Positions 1-11,639 of a DNA stretch of 64,000 nucleotides are shown here, in pieces (within the stretch, counting starts at the first letter, position 1; each line of letters opens with the position of its first letter). A model generated the notes under the pieces. It did no database searches. It was not told the DNA's origin and was given only the letters and a program-made list of their open reading frames with translations. A program made the position numbers and the translations under genes. The stretch covers positions 49,094,124 through 49,158,123 of the forward strand of contig OY743169.1 of NCBI GenBank assembly GCA_963555705.1. Reading direction: 5' to 3'. The stretch comes from Ligustrum vulgare. Its lineage: Eukaryota; Streptophyta; Magnoliopsida; Lamiales; Oleaceae.

Positions 1-441
1 GGGATTTATGTGTTTAATCATCTTATAAATTAAATTAATTTGCGATGAGTCTACTGAGTATTTCCCCCATGAAATACTCACCCTACTTTTAACAGTTTTG
101 CAGATTTCGGAGACGGTGGCGAGCGATGAATGATGGTGGCAATAATCGTTGAACGGTTGAAAGTTTGACGTTAATGATTTCCGTATTTTCCAAACAATCG
201 AATAATTTAGAGAAGTTCATTTATTTGAGAAATTATGATATTGGCAATTTCTTTACAATATTAATGGTTCGATTTACTATTTCAAATGGTTTCATAAATG
301 TTTTCAATTTTAGCGGCCATTACAGTTTATTTAATGTTGCCAAAAATGAATTTCAATTATTTCTTCCGCAAAAATATTATTCGAAAAATTTAGACAGAAA
401 ATGACGTAGTGAATCGGGTATACGGAACTCGGGGCGCTACA
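1..441 (-). repeat. LTR fragment cut by the window edge
   Basis: Read on the minus strand from 441 leftwards, this begins TGTAGCGCCCCGAG and runs parallel, with many substitutions, to the first ~410 bp of the solo LTR at 27072-29502. Shared landmarks are the TTGCGGAAGAAAT stretch, the TTGGCAA block and the 'actcagtagactcatcgc' block. It is therefore the 5' part of an LTR of the same family in the opposite orientation, continuing left of the window. Small ORFs inside are not conserved between the two copies. Confidence 0.75.
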
Positions 442-1258
442 TGCAATGCCAATGTCGAATTGAAATTGAATTTTATTGAACACTTCTTTATTCCATACAT
501 TTTTCACCCCCTTTTTGTCACAAATGACAAAGAGTGCAATTTTCAAATCAATTTTTAGCATAAATATGGAACAACTTAAAAATGATGTAGTTAGCATGCA
601 TAAGTATCATCAATGAATGCAAAATTTTCCCACATACTTAACCCAAGTTAAAATGGAGTAAATTATATAAGCGACTCATGTGTGTAATGTGCCACGCAAC
701 CACTAATACTTTTTAAGTAGGACTCCACCTTAAATTCATGAGAAAGAACATGCAAAACATCAACGTCAATAAGCTTATCCCCCTACTTATGAAAGTCAAA
801 CCATTGTAATGCAAACTTTATCAAGCTTGTTATTTTTCATCTTAAGTTCAAGTTCCCCTCATTAGGCGACTAAGATGACCCCTGTAGCAAGCTTTCGGCC
901 AGTTAACCCAAGTCAGTTGACCATAGGCACAGCTGATGAAGCAACCCTCAGGCTTAATCACTCGAGTCAAATAGGCCCCGACGAAGAACTTAAGATGTGA
1001 CAAGGGGGTTTGTAAGAGTTTAGGTCTAAAAAAATATGTCAATCCATGTTCAAAGTCATCTTACCAACGAGTTACTGTCATCCCAAATCTTACACACGCA
1101 GTTAAGTCCCACATATAATATCAAAGTGTGTGCATTGCAGATGAGACATGAAGACACCTATATCAAGTACTTCACATTAACCTAAGAAAGCAATGAAAAT
1201 TACGCTAGAGTTCATTAAATAAACTTAAACATGGTCACAACACACACAAGTTTAAGTA
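442..1258. other. No gene recognised
   Basis: Non-coding, moderately AT-rich sequence between two repeats. The short ORFs lack any recognisable motif. Nothing is annotated here. Confidence 0.6.
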
Positions 1259-1731
1259 TGTAACGACCCGACTCCCTCGTTGGGGCCTTCTCCGTGTCGC
1301 ACTCATGGTCTTTCCACTCCCCCCTAATCGTCCTGGTCCTCAAGGGCTGCTGCCTCGTTTCCAGGAAGTGAATATTTGCTTTCCATGGGTTTAGAATCTT
1401 GTACCTAGGGGTTAAGTACAAAGATTCTTAGAAACCCACTACCATTAGATCAATTCCGTGTCGCACTCATGGTTTTTCCACTCCCCACTGGTGTCCTGGT
1501 CCTCAAGGGCTACCAACCTCATTTCCAAGAAGTGGATATTTGCCTTCCATAGGTTTCGAACCTTGTACCTAGGGGTTAAGTACAAAGATTCTTAGAAACC
1601 CATGGAAGGCAAATATCCACTTCCTGAAAAACGAGGCTGGCAGCCCTTGAGGACCAGGAAGACCAGAGAGGAGTGGAAAGACCATGAGTGCGACACGGAG
1701 AAGACCCCAGTGAGGGAGTCAGGTCATTACA
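1259..1731. mobile_element. 473-bp fold-back element, TG...CA ends, 5-bp target duplication
   Basis: The ends are inverted repeats: TGTAACGACCCGACTCCCTC on the left, and the complement of TGTAATGACCTGACTCCCTC on the right. It is flanked by AAGTA at 1254-1258 and 1732-1736. Inside are three copies of a ~140-165 bp unit. Two are direct (about 1259-1425 and 1456-1600) and one is inverted (about 1598-1731), so copies two and three form a near-perfect hairpin. On the minus strand each unit holds a GGTTCGAAACC-like box (best at 1552-1562), which resembles a pol III B box. TG/CA ends and a 5-bp duplication fit an LTR-type integration product, perhaps a rearranged solo LTR. The family is not recognised. 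Confidence 0.7.
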
Positions 1732-1960
1732 AAGTAAGTCTCACGTCATGTTTTAAACATGTCCAATTTAAACAAACTATTTTTGTCAATTTTCAAATTT
1801 TTAATGTTTTGTTCTTTTTTGTATAGAAATATACATGTGCCAAAGGAAGCAGAATAAAGATGCACATGCAAGCAAACATTTAAAAACAAACAAATAAATG
1901 AGATGTGCACTAACAAATTATGCAAGTGATAAAGCAAAGGCATGCACCAAGAGTACCTAA
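1732..1960. other. Spacer, nothing recognised
   Basis: AT-rich spacer between the fold-back element and the copia gag remnant. No feature seen. Confidence 0.5.
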
Positions 1961-2821
1961 TCAATTAGGTAAACAAACGCTCTTACCTTTAAGAGCATTG
2001 TGATCTATTTCAAAATTTTGAAGATCACTCTTTTTTACCCAAACTTGCCCAGTGGAAGAACAATTACTATTAGGCTTGCTCATTCCTAGAATGTTTTCTA
2101 ACTCGTCTGAACTCCTAGAAAAGGCAAGAAATTGAGCTTTGGAATGCTTAAGTTCGCTCAATAGGTTACTAACTTGGATTTCTAAATTTCCTTTCTCAAC
2201 ACTTAGCTCACTAGCTAACTTATAGGTCTTCTTAAGCTCACTTTCTAAACACATAACCTTCTTTTCTAAGATCTCTCTCTCATTAGTCATAAATTGCAAC
2301 TTGCTATTGGACTCTTCTAGTTTGACCAACAAGTCTTCCTTTTCTAGTTCAACTTTATCCAATTTCTTAAAAGAAACATTACTCACTTTCTTCCATTTAA
2401 GGAACTCCTCATATAATTGGTCAAACGCCTCATTTATATCTTGTTGACTCAGACTCTTCTCCTGGAGACACACAACTACCGGGTCAACACTCTTCTTACT
2501 AGCTGTCTCTAATTTGCTCTTAGTTCTAGAGGTGAAGGCTATGTAATTCCCGTTGTCCTCACAAGAGGAATCCTCATTTTGATTACCCAAGTCAGATTTA
2601 CTATCAACAAGAGTGACATTCCTAGCCTTTCCTGACTTTTTCTTAATATTGGGATATTCAACTCTAATATGCCCAAATCCTTGACACTCATGACATTTAA
2701 CATGTTTAGGTACATTCCAAGTATCTCTAGCCTCTCTTTTCTCTCTCTTTCCTTTCATAAATTTCCAATAATGGTAATTGTTGCCATCAAAATATGGCGG
2801 GATGGATAAAGAACTACTCAT
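1961..2821 (-). pseudogene. Ty1/copia gag remnant with zinc knuckle and coiled coil
   Basis: A 286-codon open frame from ATG at 2821. Residues ~7-18 (PPYFDGNNYHYW) are the conserved start of copia gag. About 20 residues later the frame jumps to a CCHC zinc knuckle (CHECQGFGHI, residues ~42-51), so the UBN2-type capsid domain is missing. The last cysteine of the knuckle is replaced by tyrosine (VEYP where VECP is usual). Residues ~125-240 are a charged Leu/Glu/Lys coiled coil. The frame ends at 1961 without protease, integrase or reverse transcriptase. Known role of the family: RNA-binding capsid protein of a SIRE-like copia retrotransposon. Inference: internally deleted, non-functional copy. 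A primer-binding-site match lies just upstream at 2855-2866. Confidence 0.75.
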
Positions 2822-2854
2822 TTAGACAAAATTAAGGTCAGTACTCAAAATTAA

Positions 2855-2866
2855 GCTCTGATACAA
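2855..2866 (-). other. Degenerate primer-binding site (initiator tRNA-Met type)
   Basis: The minus strand reads TTGTATCAGAGC, one base different from the standard plant PBS TGGTATCAGAGC. It lies ~35 bp upstream of the gag ATG and next to a possible LTR end (plus strand TGAAAGTTCTAG at 2869). It supports minus orientation of the copia remnant. Confidence 0.6.
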
Positions 2867-2868
2867 AT

Positions 2869-4320
2869 TGAAAGTTCTAGAACACCCCAAAGTTTGACCT
2901 TACGAGCGGAATAGTCACTGTTAAAACAAGCATGTCAATTTTAATAGTTTCTAGATGATTATTCAAACAAGTTCAATTATCCTAAGTTGAATTACCACAA
3001 TTGCAATATTGAAAAGGAAATAAACAATCAACACGACAATATGATGACAGAGAAACCCAACGTGGACAAAACTCCGAGACCAATCCAATTGCCTCCACTA
3101 CAAGCAATTTCGGTTACAGTTAGATTTATCTGCTTCCCCTACTAGATAACTCAAATCTACCCCTACTAACCTAAGATATAGCTACCTCTAGCAGCTTCCA
3201 GATTTCATGCTTCTTCCAACTGGATACCCCAAGAACTCCTTGTTCTTACTAACTTCATGCGCTTATAGTCCAACCTTCTTCAACCTCCAGCTACTATGAA
3301 GTTTCACAACCGAAGAAGTAATCCTTATGTTAAAGGATGCATGTATTTTAGATTAGGAACAAGTGATGTTTTCCTAACTTGAATATTGTTTAAATCTCAA
3401 GAATAAAGAATTGAATCTTTGTATGAAAAGATTCTTGGATCTCCAAAGAATTAATGTATTAATGTATAGAAATATGTTATAATGTTTGGGCTCCATAAAC
3501 AACCATTATAAATTCGTGCTAGGACTTGGGTATAAATAGGAAAAGGTTTGGAAGTGTTTGGGCTGAACAAAACTGTTGAAGCGTATTAGGGCACAAAATA
3601 GGTTCCGATCGCTCGAGCGCACATTGAGCATAATTCGAGCCCTCAGAAACTAGAAAAAACGCTCGAGCGCAATTCGAGCTTGATTTAGTGGGTTCAGTAT
3701 TTTGGTCATAACTTTCTCTCTTGATGTCCGTTGAGGTGATTTAATGTGGGTTGGAAAGCTAACTCAAAATTCTACATTTCTTCCAGAAATACCTATTTCC
3801 AAATTCGGAAGTTTGCTATGTTAAAATCGACTCTCAACTTCTGATTAAAAATCTGAATCATTATCTTTCCGGGATTTGGATTCATCTTTAACTTCTAATT
3901 GTATCACAAGTCTTCTTGAACACTTCTTTGATCTTCTTGACCCAAATACTCAATTAAATCAACTACCAAACTTTGACTCTAATTGGGACTTTATAAATGA
4001 GTCATTTTGTTCACGGGATTGTCAATTACATCAAAAAATAACATACGTTGCAACTAATTCGACTTATAAGCTCTCCCAATCGATTCGTTACAACCTTAAA
4101 TTGATATAATATCTAAATTAACAACTAACCATATCAATTATCTTAATAATTGAAATCTTTTCATTTTTAGGAAAATCCCTATTGATAAAATTGAATTTAA
4201 ACTAATAATCTAACAACCCTAAAACTTTGTCTGATTTCTCTTTTTTTATTTTTTTCATTTTGGCTTCACAAAAATTACTTTTCTTTTTCTTTTGACTAGG
4301 TATTATAGAAACATTCCAAA
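2869..4320. other. Non-coding copia-flanking sequence, probable LTR of the gag remnant
   Basis: By position, the segment from 2869 should be the 5' LTR of the minus-strand gag remnant. Its far boundary is not resolved and no second LTR copy is in the window. A plus-strand TATAAATAGG lies at 3531-3540. Two GCTCGAGCGCA motifs lie around 3610 and 3661. The 77-codon ORF at 3876-4109 has no recognisable domain. Confidence 0.35.
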
Positions 4321-4548
4321 CCAGGTATGTTATATTATGATAATCTAGTTGCTCTTCACATTGTAGCTAATCGAGTCTTTCATGAACAAACTAAACATAT
4401 AGAGATTGATTACCACTTAGTACTTGAGAAGATTACGGCAGGGACTTTGAACACTATGCATGTTTCTTCTAAAAATCAACTACCTGAGATTTTTACTAAG
4501 GCTTTACATCCTACTCACTTCAATGAGCAATCAGCAACCTGGATGAGA
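4321..4548 (+). pseudogene. Ty1/copia RNase H C-terminal scrap
   Basis: The frame encodes the typical end of copia polyproteins: YYDNLVALHI, then HEQTKHIEIDYHLV, then NQLPEIFTKAL. These correspond to the CDN...A, RTKHIEID and QLADIFTK blocks of the RNase H domain. The usual C-Asp-Asn is Y-D-N here. No reverse transcriptase or integrase precedes it, so it is an isolated fragment, opposite in orientation to the gag remnant at 1961-2821. Confidence 0.8.
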
Positions 4549-4989
4549 TGAGTATGACTATTATGTTATGAGAAATATGTATGAGATAGTCATAGCCTAT
4601 TCTTAACTTACTTCTTTAGATAAGGTATAAGTTAATTAATACTAAGAATTGTTTATTTATGAATTGATATTTTATTAACAAATAATTATTAATTTTTTTT
4701 AGGCATTTCAAGCATACTACTTAATGGAGGAATTCGACGAGATTCGAAATTTATGGGCCAAATACTTCGTTGACGAGTGTTTGTAAACTTGATTTTTTAT
4801 GTTAACATGTACAAATTTGTAACTAATTAACAATATTATAAATATAAAACTAATTTGAAATTCAATTTGTTGATTTATTTAATTTTGTTATGCATTCTTC
4901 GATTATATATATGTTAGGCGATGATAGATTTAGTGATGTGTATGTGAGAATGTAATGATACATACATGAATTAGAGAAATTTAAAAAAC

Positions 4990-5204
4990 TAATATATATA
5001 TATATATAAAAGGCATGCGTTACGAGATTGAAACCGACGCCTAAAGTAGTTGAGGAACAACCGGCATCTAAAGTTAATTTTAGGCGTCATTTTACAACCG
5101 ATGCGTAAAGTCAATATTTTTTGCATCACCACCATACGCGTCGTCTATACAATCGACGCCTTTTGTCTTCTACAATTGCACGATTAAGTGTCTCTGTACT
5201 AGTG
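4990..5204. mobile_element. CACTA-type transposon terminus (one end only)
   Basis: The stretch has short direct and inverted subterminal repeats built on GACGCC/GGCGTC (around 5035, 5090, 5102, 5150). It ends TGTACTAGTG, whose complement CACTAGTACA fits a CACTA-superfamily terminal repeat. No matching opposite end or transposase is visible nearby, so this is a decayed end. Confidence 0.45.
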
Positions 5205-5871
5205 TTTTGTGTGCTTTGTTGTGATTGTTATGAACGAAAAATGCCATTTTCACAATGTCATCTACAATGTGGATGACAATCCCCTCACATTGTGATTGTA
5301 ACATTGTTGGTTATGAACTAGATGCTAGCTGTAATATAGTTCAATTACTATTACCTAGCTTTTATTTTTAGCTTCTTAAAACAATACATATATATAAACA
5401 TGTTTGTACGGATTTCTCGATTAATCAATGAGAATTATCATTCATTTCTCTCTCTCTCTCTCTCTCAATTTGTAATACAATCTATCGTCTTATGGACAAG
5501 AAAGTAAAATATGCGGATTCTATAGTTTCTGTTTAATTTGTTTCGCTAACATGGGCAGCAATGTGGTTGCAGTGGGCGACGGCCAAGGCAATAATAAGTA
5601 GCAGTACAAGGTGGGGTGGGTTTGAGATTTGGAGGAGTGGGATATGGTTGTTTGGGTATTATTTCATGATATTTTGGGTATAATTGAAAAAAAGTAGTTT
5701 TCAATTTTTTGTAGAAAAAAGATAATGGGACAAATTAACTCAATAATTGAACATACTCCAGGGATTAATAGACCAAAAACTTAAACATAAGTTGGTCCGA
5801 AATAAAATTTATTTATCAACAAATATCATTTAATCCTAACAGATCTTCTACGACATGCAATGAACCGTCGA
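5205..5871. other. Intergenic, 3' flank of the terpene synthase
   Basis: No gene seen. A TC microsatellite occupies about 5446-5466. On the minus strand an AATAAA-like signal (plus TTTATT near 5808-5813), about 60 bp past the terpene synthase stop, is a candidate poly(A) signal. Confidence 0.4.
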
Positions 5872-8800
5872 TCAGATGAAGCAGAAAGTAGATCTCATTG
5901 GGATATTAACTCGTCCAACTCTTGGAATAGCGATAGATGGGTTTTTAATCATATTCACTCTTAAGGCTCGATGGAAACTGACAGTGGTCTTGGTTGCTCC
6001 ATCTTTCTTAGGACCCAACGGCAGTTCAGGCTTCACGAAAGGCCTGGAGGGGCGATCAATGGGAAGGTAAATTGCTTTCTTAATGTCGTCAACGAGCGCA
6101 GCATCGCTATCGAGTAAGTTGGCAGAGTTGAAAAACATTTGGAATACTTTCATACAAGAGAGATGAAGATTCTTGCATGATTTTGGCAAATCATCAGATC
6201 CATCCATCAGAACATGTTTGAGAAATTCTTTCCTTTTCATTTCCACAATCTCTTCCATGTGAGCAATTGATTCATCTATACTACCCTGGGGATTCTCATT
6301 CAAGTGGAGCAATACAAGATTCATTTTCCCATCTGCTTTTTCCTTCTGTAGAGACTCAGCCAAAATAAATTAAGAATTTTCCGTCATTAACGAAATAAAA
6401 TAAATTGCATGTTTGAAAGTATACCGTGCTACATGTACAAACAGGTTTACTGACCCTCACATGGAAGGGGGCCCACACACAAAAAAATACTCGTAGGCCC
6501 CCTCCATGTGAGGGTTGGGTAACCCGATTTGTACAAAATTGTTTGTAGAAGTAGTATAATCCATAATCTCTTATCATTTACCTCGTAACTTTGAATGTCA
6601 TTTAATAATCGGGTTCCAGCCATGAGTAATTTTGTAATTTTCTCGTATTCTGCAGGTTTGAGCCTTTCATTTGTTAAGCCCGGATTCAAGAAACACGAGG
6701 ATGGAAGAGTAATGGTATGCGCTGCAATTGATATCATTCCGGTTTCAAGATATTCATTTGCAGATGGTATATACCCTTCGTGACTCCAAGTTTTCTCCAC
6801 CATCCACGAAACAAACGTTTCACGCCACTGATAATAAAGAATACATTTAATTTATCTATGATAAAATCGGGAAATGTAAGAAAATAAGGTTACAAACATA
6901 CAATATCTCGAAATTTTTCTCCAAATTCGCTTCTTTCATGTTGGTGACATTTTGAAGTAATTTCATTTACAAAATCATCGAGGGCGTCAAAGATAGTTTT
7001 ACTGTGTCCTTTTAGTCTTTTGCCATCCCATCTGCAAGCAAATCGTTACCATCAATGGCCTATTTCACAATATCAAAATATACAATAATGCTAAAAGTAG
7101 GCCTACAGGGTTTACCGTCTCCTCACATGGAGAGAGCAGGACCGCCGTAAATCAAAATATATACAATAATGCTAAAAGTAAGCCTACAGTTGGGTTTACC
7201 GCCCCCTCCAGGAACCCACTTTGTCCCCACCCCCTCCATGTGAGGGGGCTATACAACCAGCTGTAAGCATGGTCCCAAATAACCTCTGTTTGGAAATTGT
7301 ACTTTTTTTGTTTATAAATTACACAATTTTTTCAAACGACGCTTAAATCATTCATATTTTCTCTTTTTACTTTTCAATTATATATTTTATCTTAAAACAT
7401 AAATAAATCAAATTATAAACCACGTTCTCAGAACATAGGAAGTACCTTATAACGGCATCTGTCAATACCTCCAGCTCACTCAGAGAACCTTCCATGTCAT
7501 AAAAGTCATCGGCAATTGTGATAATTATCCCAGCCTTTGCAGATATCAATCGAACAATGGAATCGAAAGGCAGGCAAATGCTAGCAGCAACAGCGAAGTA
7601 CATATACATAGTTTTTTCTCTCCCAAATCCCATGTCACTAAGTCTCCATTTCACGGACCACCTGTGTTCATGATTCAAGAAACTTTAAACATTTTATACT
7701 TAAAAATGTTCAAATTATAATGATCAAATGCATGTACCTTTTAAGTTCCTCTAATTCATTTCTGTATATCAGCTGTCTAAACTCGTAATTTTCCACAGCA
7801 AGCTGGAATAACTTCTTGTTGTCTAGACCGGATAACCTGACAAGTATATCGGAATTAGCTTCTTGTACTAGAATTTAGTCCCTCTTTGGGAGTGATTAAA
7901 AACCAGAACTTAATCCAAGTTAGCCCTTGTTTCATTGTCATACTTTTTGAAAAAAAAAAGTTTTGAATAGTAGTTTTGGAAAATCGAGTTGTTAAAATGT
8001 GGTTTAAAAAGTAAAAAATTGTAGGCTGATATTTTTGGATGGTTGAGATTCAATACGGTAGAAAAAAGTAATATTTTTTATGAGAAAAGATGGATCTTAA
8101 CTACACATTTCATGGTTTTAAAATTTTTCAACCACATATTTCATCAATTAATTTCTATTAAAATTTACTAAAAATCTGATTTTAATTCCAAACGGTGGGC
8201 TTAATTTCTCTTCCTTAATTTTGTCAAGTGCAGTAATATACCTGTAAAATGAGGCCTTCCCAACCCACAATGGGGTTATTTTATTTTCTTCCATCCACTT
8301 CCTATGATCAAGATGATCCAGTCTAGCAATCCATGGAAGCTCCAATTCATGCTTAACCTACAGGAAATCCACAATTTCGTTTCAGTAATTATTGAAAAAC
8401 ATTAGAATTGAAAATATATATATAAAAGGTCCCCAACAAATAACTTTTATTTCATAAGGTCCCACGGATGAAACTTGTGGGCCACCTTGTTCCATTTTTT
8501 TAACAGTGACAAATAAGAGTATGTTTGGTCTACGATTTTTTTTTATCAAAATTTTTCAAATTCAATCCCAACCATCCATCATTGGTCAAGCCAACAATTT
8601 TTTACTTTTCAAATCAATCTAAACCACACATCCATTAAAAAATACAAAAAAAATCACAAAAGTCAAAACTTATCTATGGACCAAAAGGCTCTAATTTTTA
8701 TTTTAGTTTTATTTTATTGATGATGAGGGAGGAAGAAAACGGGCCATTTACCACATTCTGAAATCCCTTGGAAAGTACAAAGTTATGATCCCTATTTCTT

Positions 8801-9818
8801 TTAACTGATCTTTCTAACATTCTTCTAGCAAATGCTCTTGCCTCCTCTAATTCATACTCTCCTGGAAATAACAACTCTGTGGCTCTGTATACACTGTGCA
8901 TCACTGTAATGAATTTTTCACAGTTTTCTTCCATATGATTCATGGTTTCTTCTTCATTTAGAAACCAACAGAAGTTCCCTGAACATGTACAACATTAATT
9001 GAGTCAGTTAGTACACTACTTACAAGCGATAAATTGTCATAATTAAGCCTCACTGTTTAAAAATATGTTTTTAAGCAACATAATTTTTCAAACAACTTTT
9101 TAACCACAAACATATTATCTCTTCACTTTTCAACAACACATTTTATCTCGAAAACATAAAAAAAAAAAAAAAAAAATGTTTTTAAACATTAAAATTTTTA
9201 ACAAATACCTGTATTCACATCATATCCTTGCATACGGAAGAGTCGAAAAGCCAAGGAGTCCTTGTATAATTTTACGGGTAATAAAATGTTTGTCTTTCTT
9301 GGCTTCGACTTGCATTGTTTGTGATCCCTGGAGAGAGGCCACAATTTTCATTTCTATTAAACATAAATAAATTAGTTACATACATTATTAAGTAGCGTAA
9401 TAGCTTATTTTAAGAACATTATCGTGGAATTCTCAATTTTATAGGGCAGTAATTAGTTTTATTTCTAAACTCAGTTCAATATATATAGATACCTTATCAA
9501 ACACATTATATATTTAATCATAATTAGTTGTATAACCTGTAAATTTGAGCAAGTATTTTCTCGATCTCTTCATTGAAATGCTCAGCCAAACCCAGCCTTT
9601 GCACATGATCAACCATGCAAAGCTTTATTAGTTCTTCGTCCATGGGATACTTTGCTGCTACTGCATACAGTTGATGATCATTTAGGTTAGTCCCATTATA
9701 TGTATGTATATATATATATATATATATATATTATATTATTGTCACTAAATATATATATATTATATTATTGTCACTGTTTAGTTCGGATAAAAATCTGATT
9801 TTAATATTTACTAAAGAA

Positions 9819-9857
<39 letters not shown>

Positions 9858-10998
9858 TGTGTGTGCACACACGCGCATACTTCTAGTTGTATTATATTGT
9901 CTTACCTCCTCCATTAGGACAATTTTGTACTAGAGACTCGAGATATCTTCTGCATTTGATGTTTCCGGTGGCCATAAACGCCTGAGCTGTAGCAGAGGGT
10001 GACTGAAATAATGAGCCGTCATTGCTCAAATGCTTAATAATTTCCTCTTCATGGACATTGTATGTTGGTGGCAAGCTCTCTAGATATGCCAACAGAGGAA
10101 GATCATTATACCGTGACTCATCCACAAGCTTTTCCCTGTAAATTTACGCATGCACATTAATCAAGCTTCATGGGAGTGAAAGTGCAAAGAAAGTCCCATA
10201 TCGGAATGAACAGACGATTGGCTTATAAGGAATTGAGCTACTTCACCAAATAGGTTCCGTGCTATTATTTTTGAATACAAGCAATGAGTATTTTGGATGT
10301 ATCTCACCACAAAATATATATATACTTACTTTTGAAGAACTTGTTGGTGGTTGAATAAGACATCGGCTATCACCCCTTTTGCTCCCTGAGGTAAAACAAG
10401 CTCTAGGCTGGCTGCCTGAGCGAGTGCAATCATTGCCGGAAAAACAATGAAAAACCACCTCGGAAGATTCTGATAATTTATTTTCAGAAGTATCTCTACC
10501 TTGTGATGAAAAAATGCCAATCCTGTTAAACAAAAGAAACTTTTATTCAAATGACAACTAAGGATTGGGCTCCTTTTTATTGTCCAGTGCGTTAAAACGC
10601 ATCACAAATTTCATTGATCAGTGAATTAAGAACCGGTAATTATTATCATGGTAAATTTTTTTTGCATTTGTACCTTTCTCAATATTTTCTTGGCCTACAT
10701 TCCAAGTTTTAAGGGCAACCATGCAAGCAAGAGTTGCTGGTAAAGTATCGATTGTTGGTAAATCCTCTTCGTCTGTTTGGCCCCAAAACCCCCCTTCTTT
10801 CTGGTTTTCGAGTATCCACTTCAAGCAATTCTTGAACATGGGAGAGTTTTTTTCTCTGGGATCGGCAGGAATCATGGCTAACCAAGCTGTGTCATAAGCA
10901 GATGAGGAAACAAATGCATGGAGATTATCATCATTTGAAAAAATATCCTTCTTGATTTCACATACTAGAGATTGGATCGAGGATTTCAATGGCTCCAT
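5872..10998 (-). CDS. Terpene synthase, TPS-e/f type, probable (E,E)-geranyllinalool synthase
   Basis: Twelve exons were read from frame and GT/AG sites: 10998-10674, 10522-10330, 10135-9906, 9660-9537, 9327-9209, 8978-8752, 8357-8242, 7836-7738, 7661-7446, 7031-6902, 6827-6582, 6345-5872. They total 2,499 nt (832 aa, stop TGA) with every phase consistent. Family role: class I ionisation of geranylgeranyl diphosphate to (E,E)-geranyllinalool, precursor of the volatile TMTT and of diterpene glycosides. Seen: SAYDTAW at residues 33-39, the Mg2+-binding DDFYD at 529-533, and the second metal site NDIQSYEKE at 669-677. No class II DxDD motif was noticed, and the short N-terminus before SAYDTAW argues against a plastid transit peptide. 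The length fits three-domain TPS-e/f enzymes. A linalool or nerolidol synthase of the same subfamily is the main alternative. Introns carry MITE-like insertions and TA microsatellites. Confidence 0.9.
6417..6545. repeat. Inverted-repeat (MITE-like) insertion in the last terpene synthase intron
   Basis: The left arm (ACAAACAGGTTTACTGACCC, then CTCACATGGAAGGGGGCC) is complementary to the right arm (GGCCCCCTCCATGTGAGGG, then GGGTAACC, then TTTGTAC), with a short A-rich loop. This predicts a strong hairpin inside the intron between exons 11 and 12. No ORF. Related GC-rich pieces lie in the intron at 7085-7275. Confidence 0.6.
7077..7275. repeat. Duplicated MITE-like pieces in the intron between exons 9 and 10
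   Basis: The phrase AATGCTAAAAGTA(G/A)GCCTACAG occurs twice about 80 bp apart (near 7087 and 7168). Each is followed by a GGTTTACCG block and a CTCACATGGAG or CCTCCATGTGAGGGGG block. These share sequence with the hairpin at 6417-6545, so the same small element family inserted at least twice into this gene. Confidence 0.5.
9706..9731. repeat. (TA)n microsatellite, intron 3 of the terpene synthase
   Basis: Uninterrupted TA run in the intron between exons 3 and 4. A nearby ~35-bp segment with 'ttatattattgtcac' is repeated at about 9730 and 9759. Confidence 0.85.
9821..9854. repeat. (AT)n microsatellite, intron 3 of the terpene synthase
   Basis: Uninterrupted AT run followed by GTTTGTGTGTGCACACACG, in the same intron as the tract at 9706-9731. 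Confidence 0.85.
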
Positions 10999-11092
10999 GG
11001 AAACAAATTAAACAGACACTTAGAAAAATCTATACTATATTTTCTTGATGCTTAGATGATTTGTTTGAGAAATATTATGGAGGTTCTCAATT

Positions 11093-11101
11093 CTATTTAT
11101 A
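11093..11101 (-). promoter_or_regulatory. TATA box of the terpene synthase
   Basis: The minus strand reads TATAAATAG, ~95 bp upstream of the ATG at 10998. This is a usual plant spacing and predicts transcription starting near 11065. Confidence 0.7.
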
Positions 11102-11639
11102 GACTAGGCCCATGTCTTGTTCGGCTTAAAATTCAATTAAGATTTTATGTTAAAATTAATGATTTTAATCACGTATTTTATGTGTTCTATAACTTTTTAA
11201 TTTAATTGTTATCAAATCAAAACTTAATAAAAAATTAACAATAGTGTACACCAAATGGGGACTCAATATTTAAAGTTTGATAATGACAACATCCATAAAT
11301 AGGAGAAAATTTGTCGGGCGATCACACTGTGACAATGTGGCAATCCAACCACAAGTGGCCACCTCATTGCGTGGCCCCATCACCTCATTGTGTGCAATGT
11401 GCCACCAACAAGGTGGTAAATGTCATCATTTACGTGGTGCAGACCTTCCTACCAAAATATTTCTTCATAAATACGTACAAAAAATTGACTTCTTTGTTCC
11501 ATATGTAATGGTGCTTTTAGCACCACACGTGAGCGTGTTTCTCATTCATTCTTGTTTGTATTTATTCTTTACTAGTATTTGCCCTCGTACACACGGAACA
11601 TATAAATAATTAAAAAAAATATATAACATAATTACAAAT
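11102..11639. other. Terpene synthase upstream region with a G-box
   Basis: No gene seen. A palindromic CACGTG (G-box, the core site of MYC-type bHLH factors) is at 11526-11531, ~530 bp from the ATG. Between 11325 and 11425 there are several imperfect CACAATGTGG/CCACxxxGTGG inverted repeats. The last ~30 bp form the left half of an AT-rich palindrome interrupted by the LTR element. Confidence 0.45.

Noticed and set aside
3531..3540. TATAAATAGG as a host promoter
   Set aside because: No ORF or exon follows on plus; it lies in probable LTR sequence.
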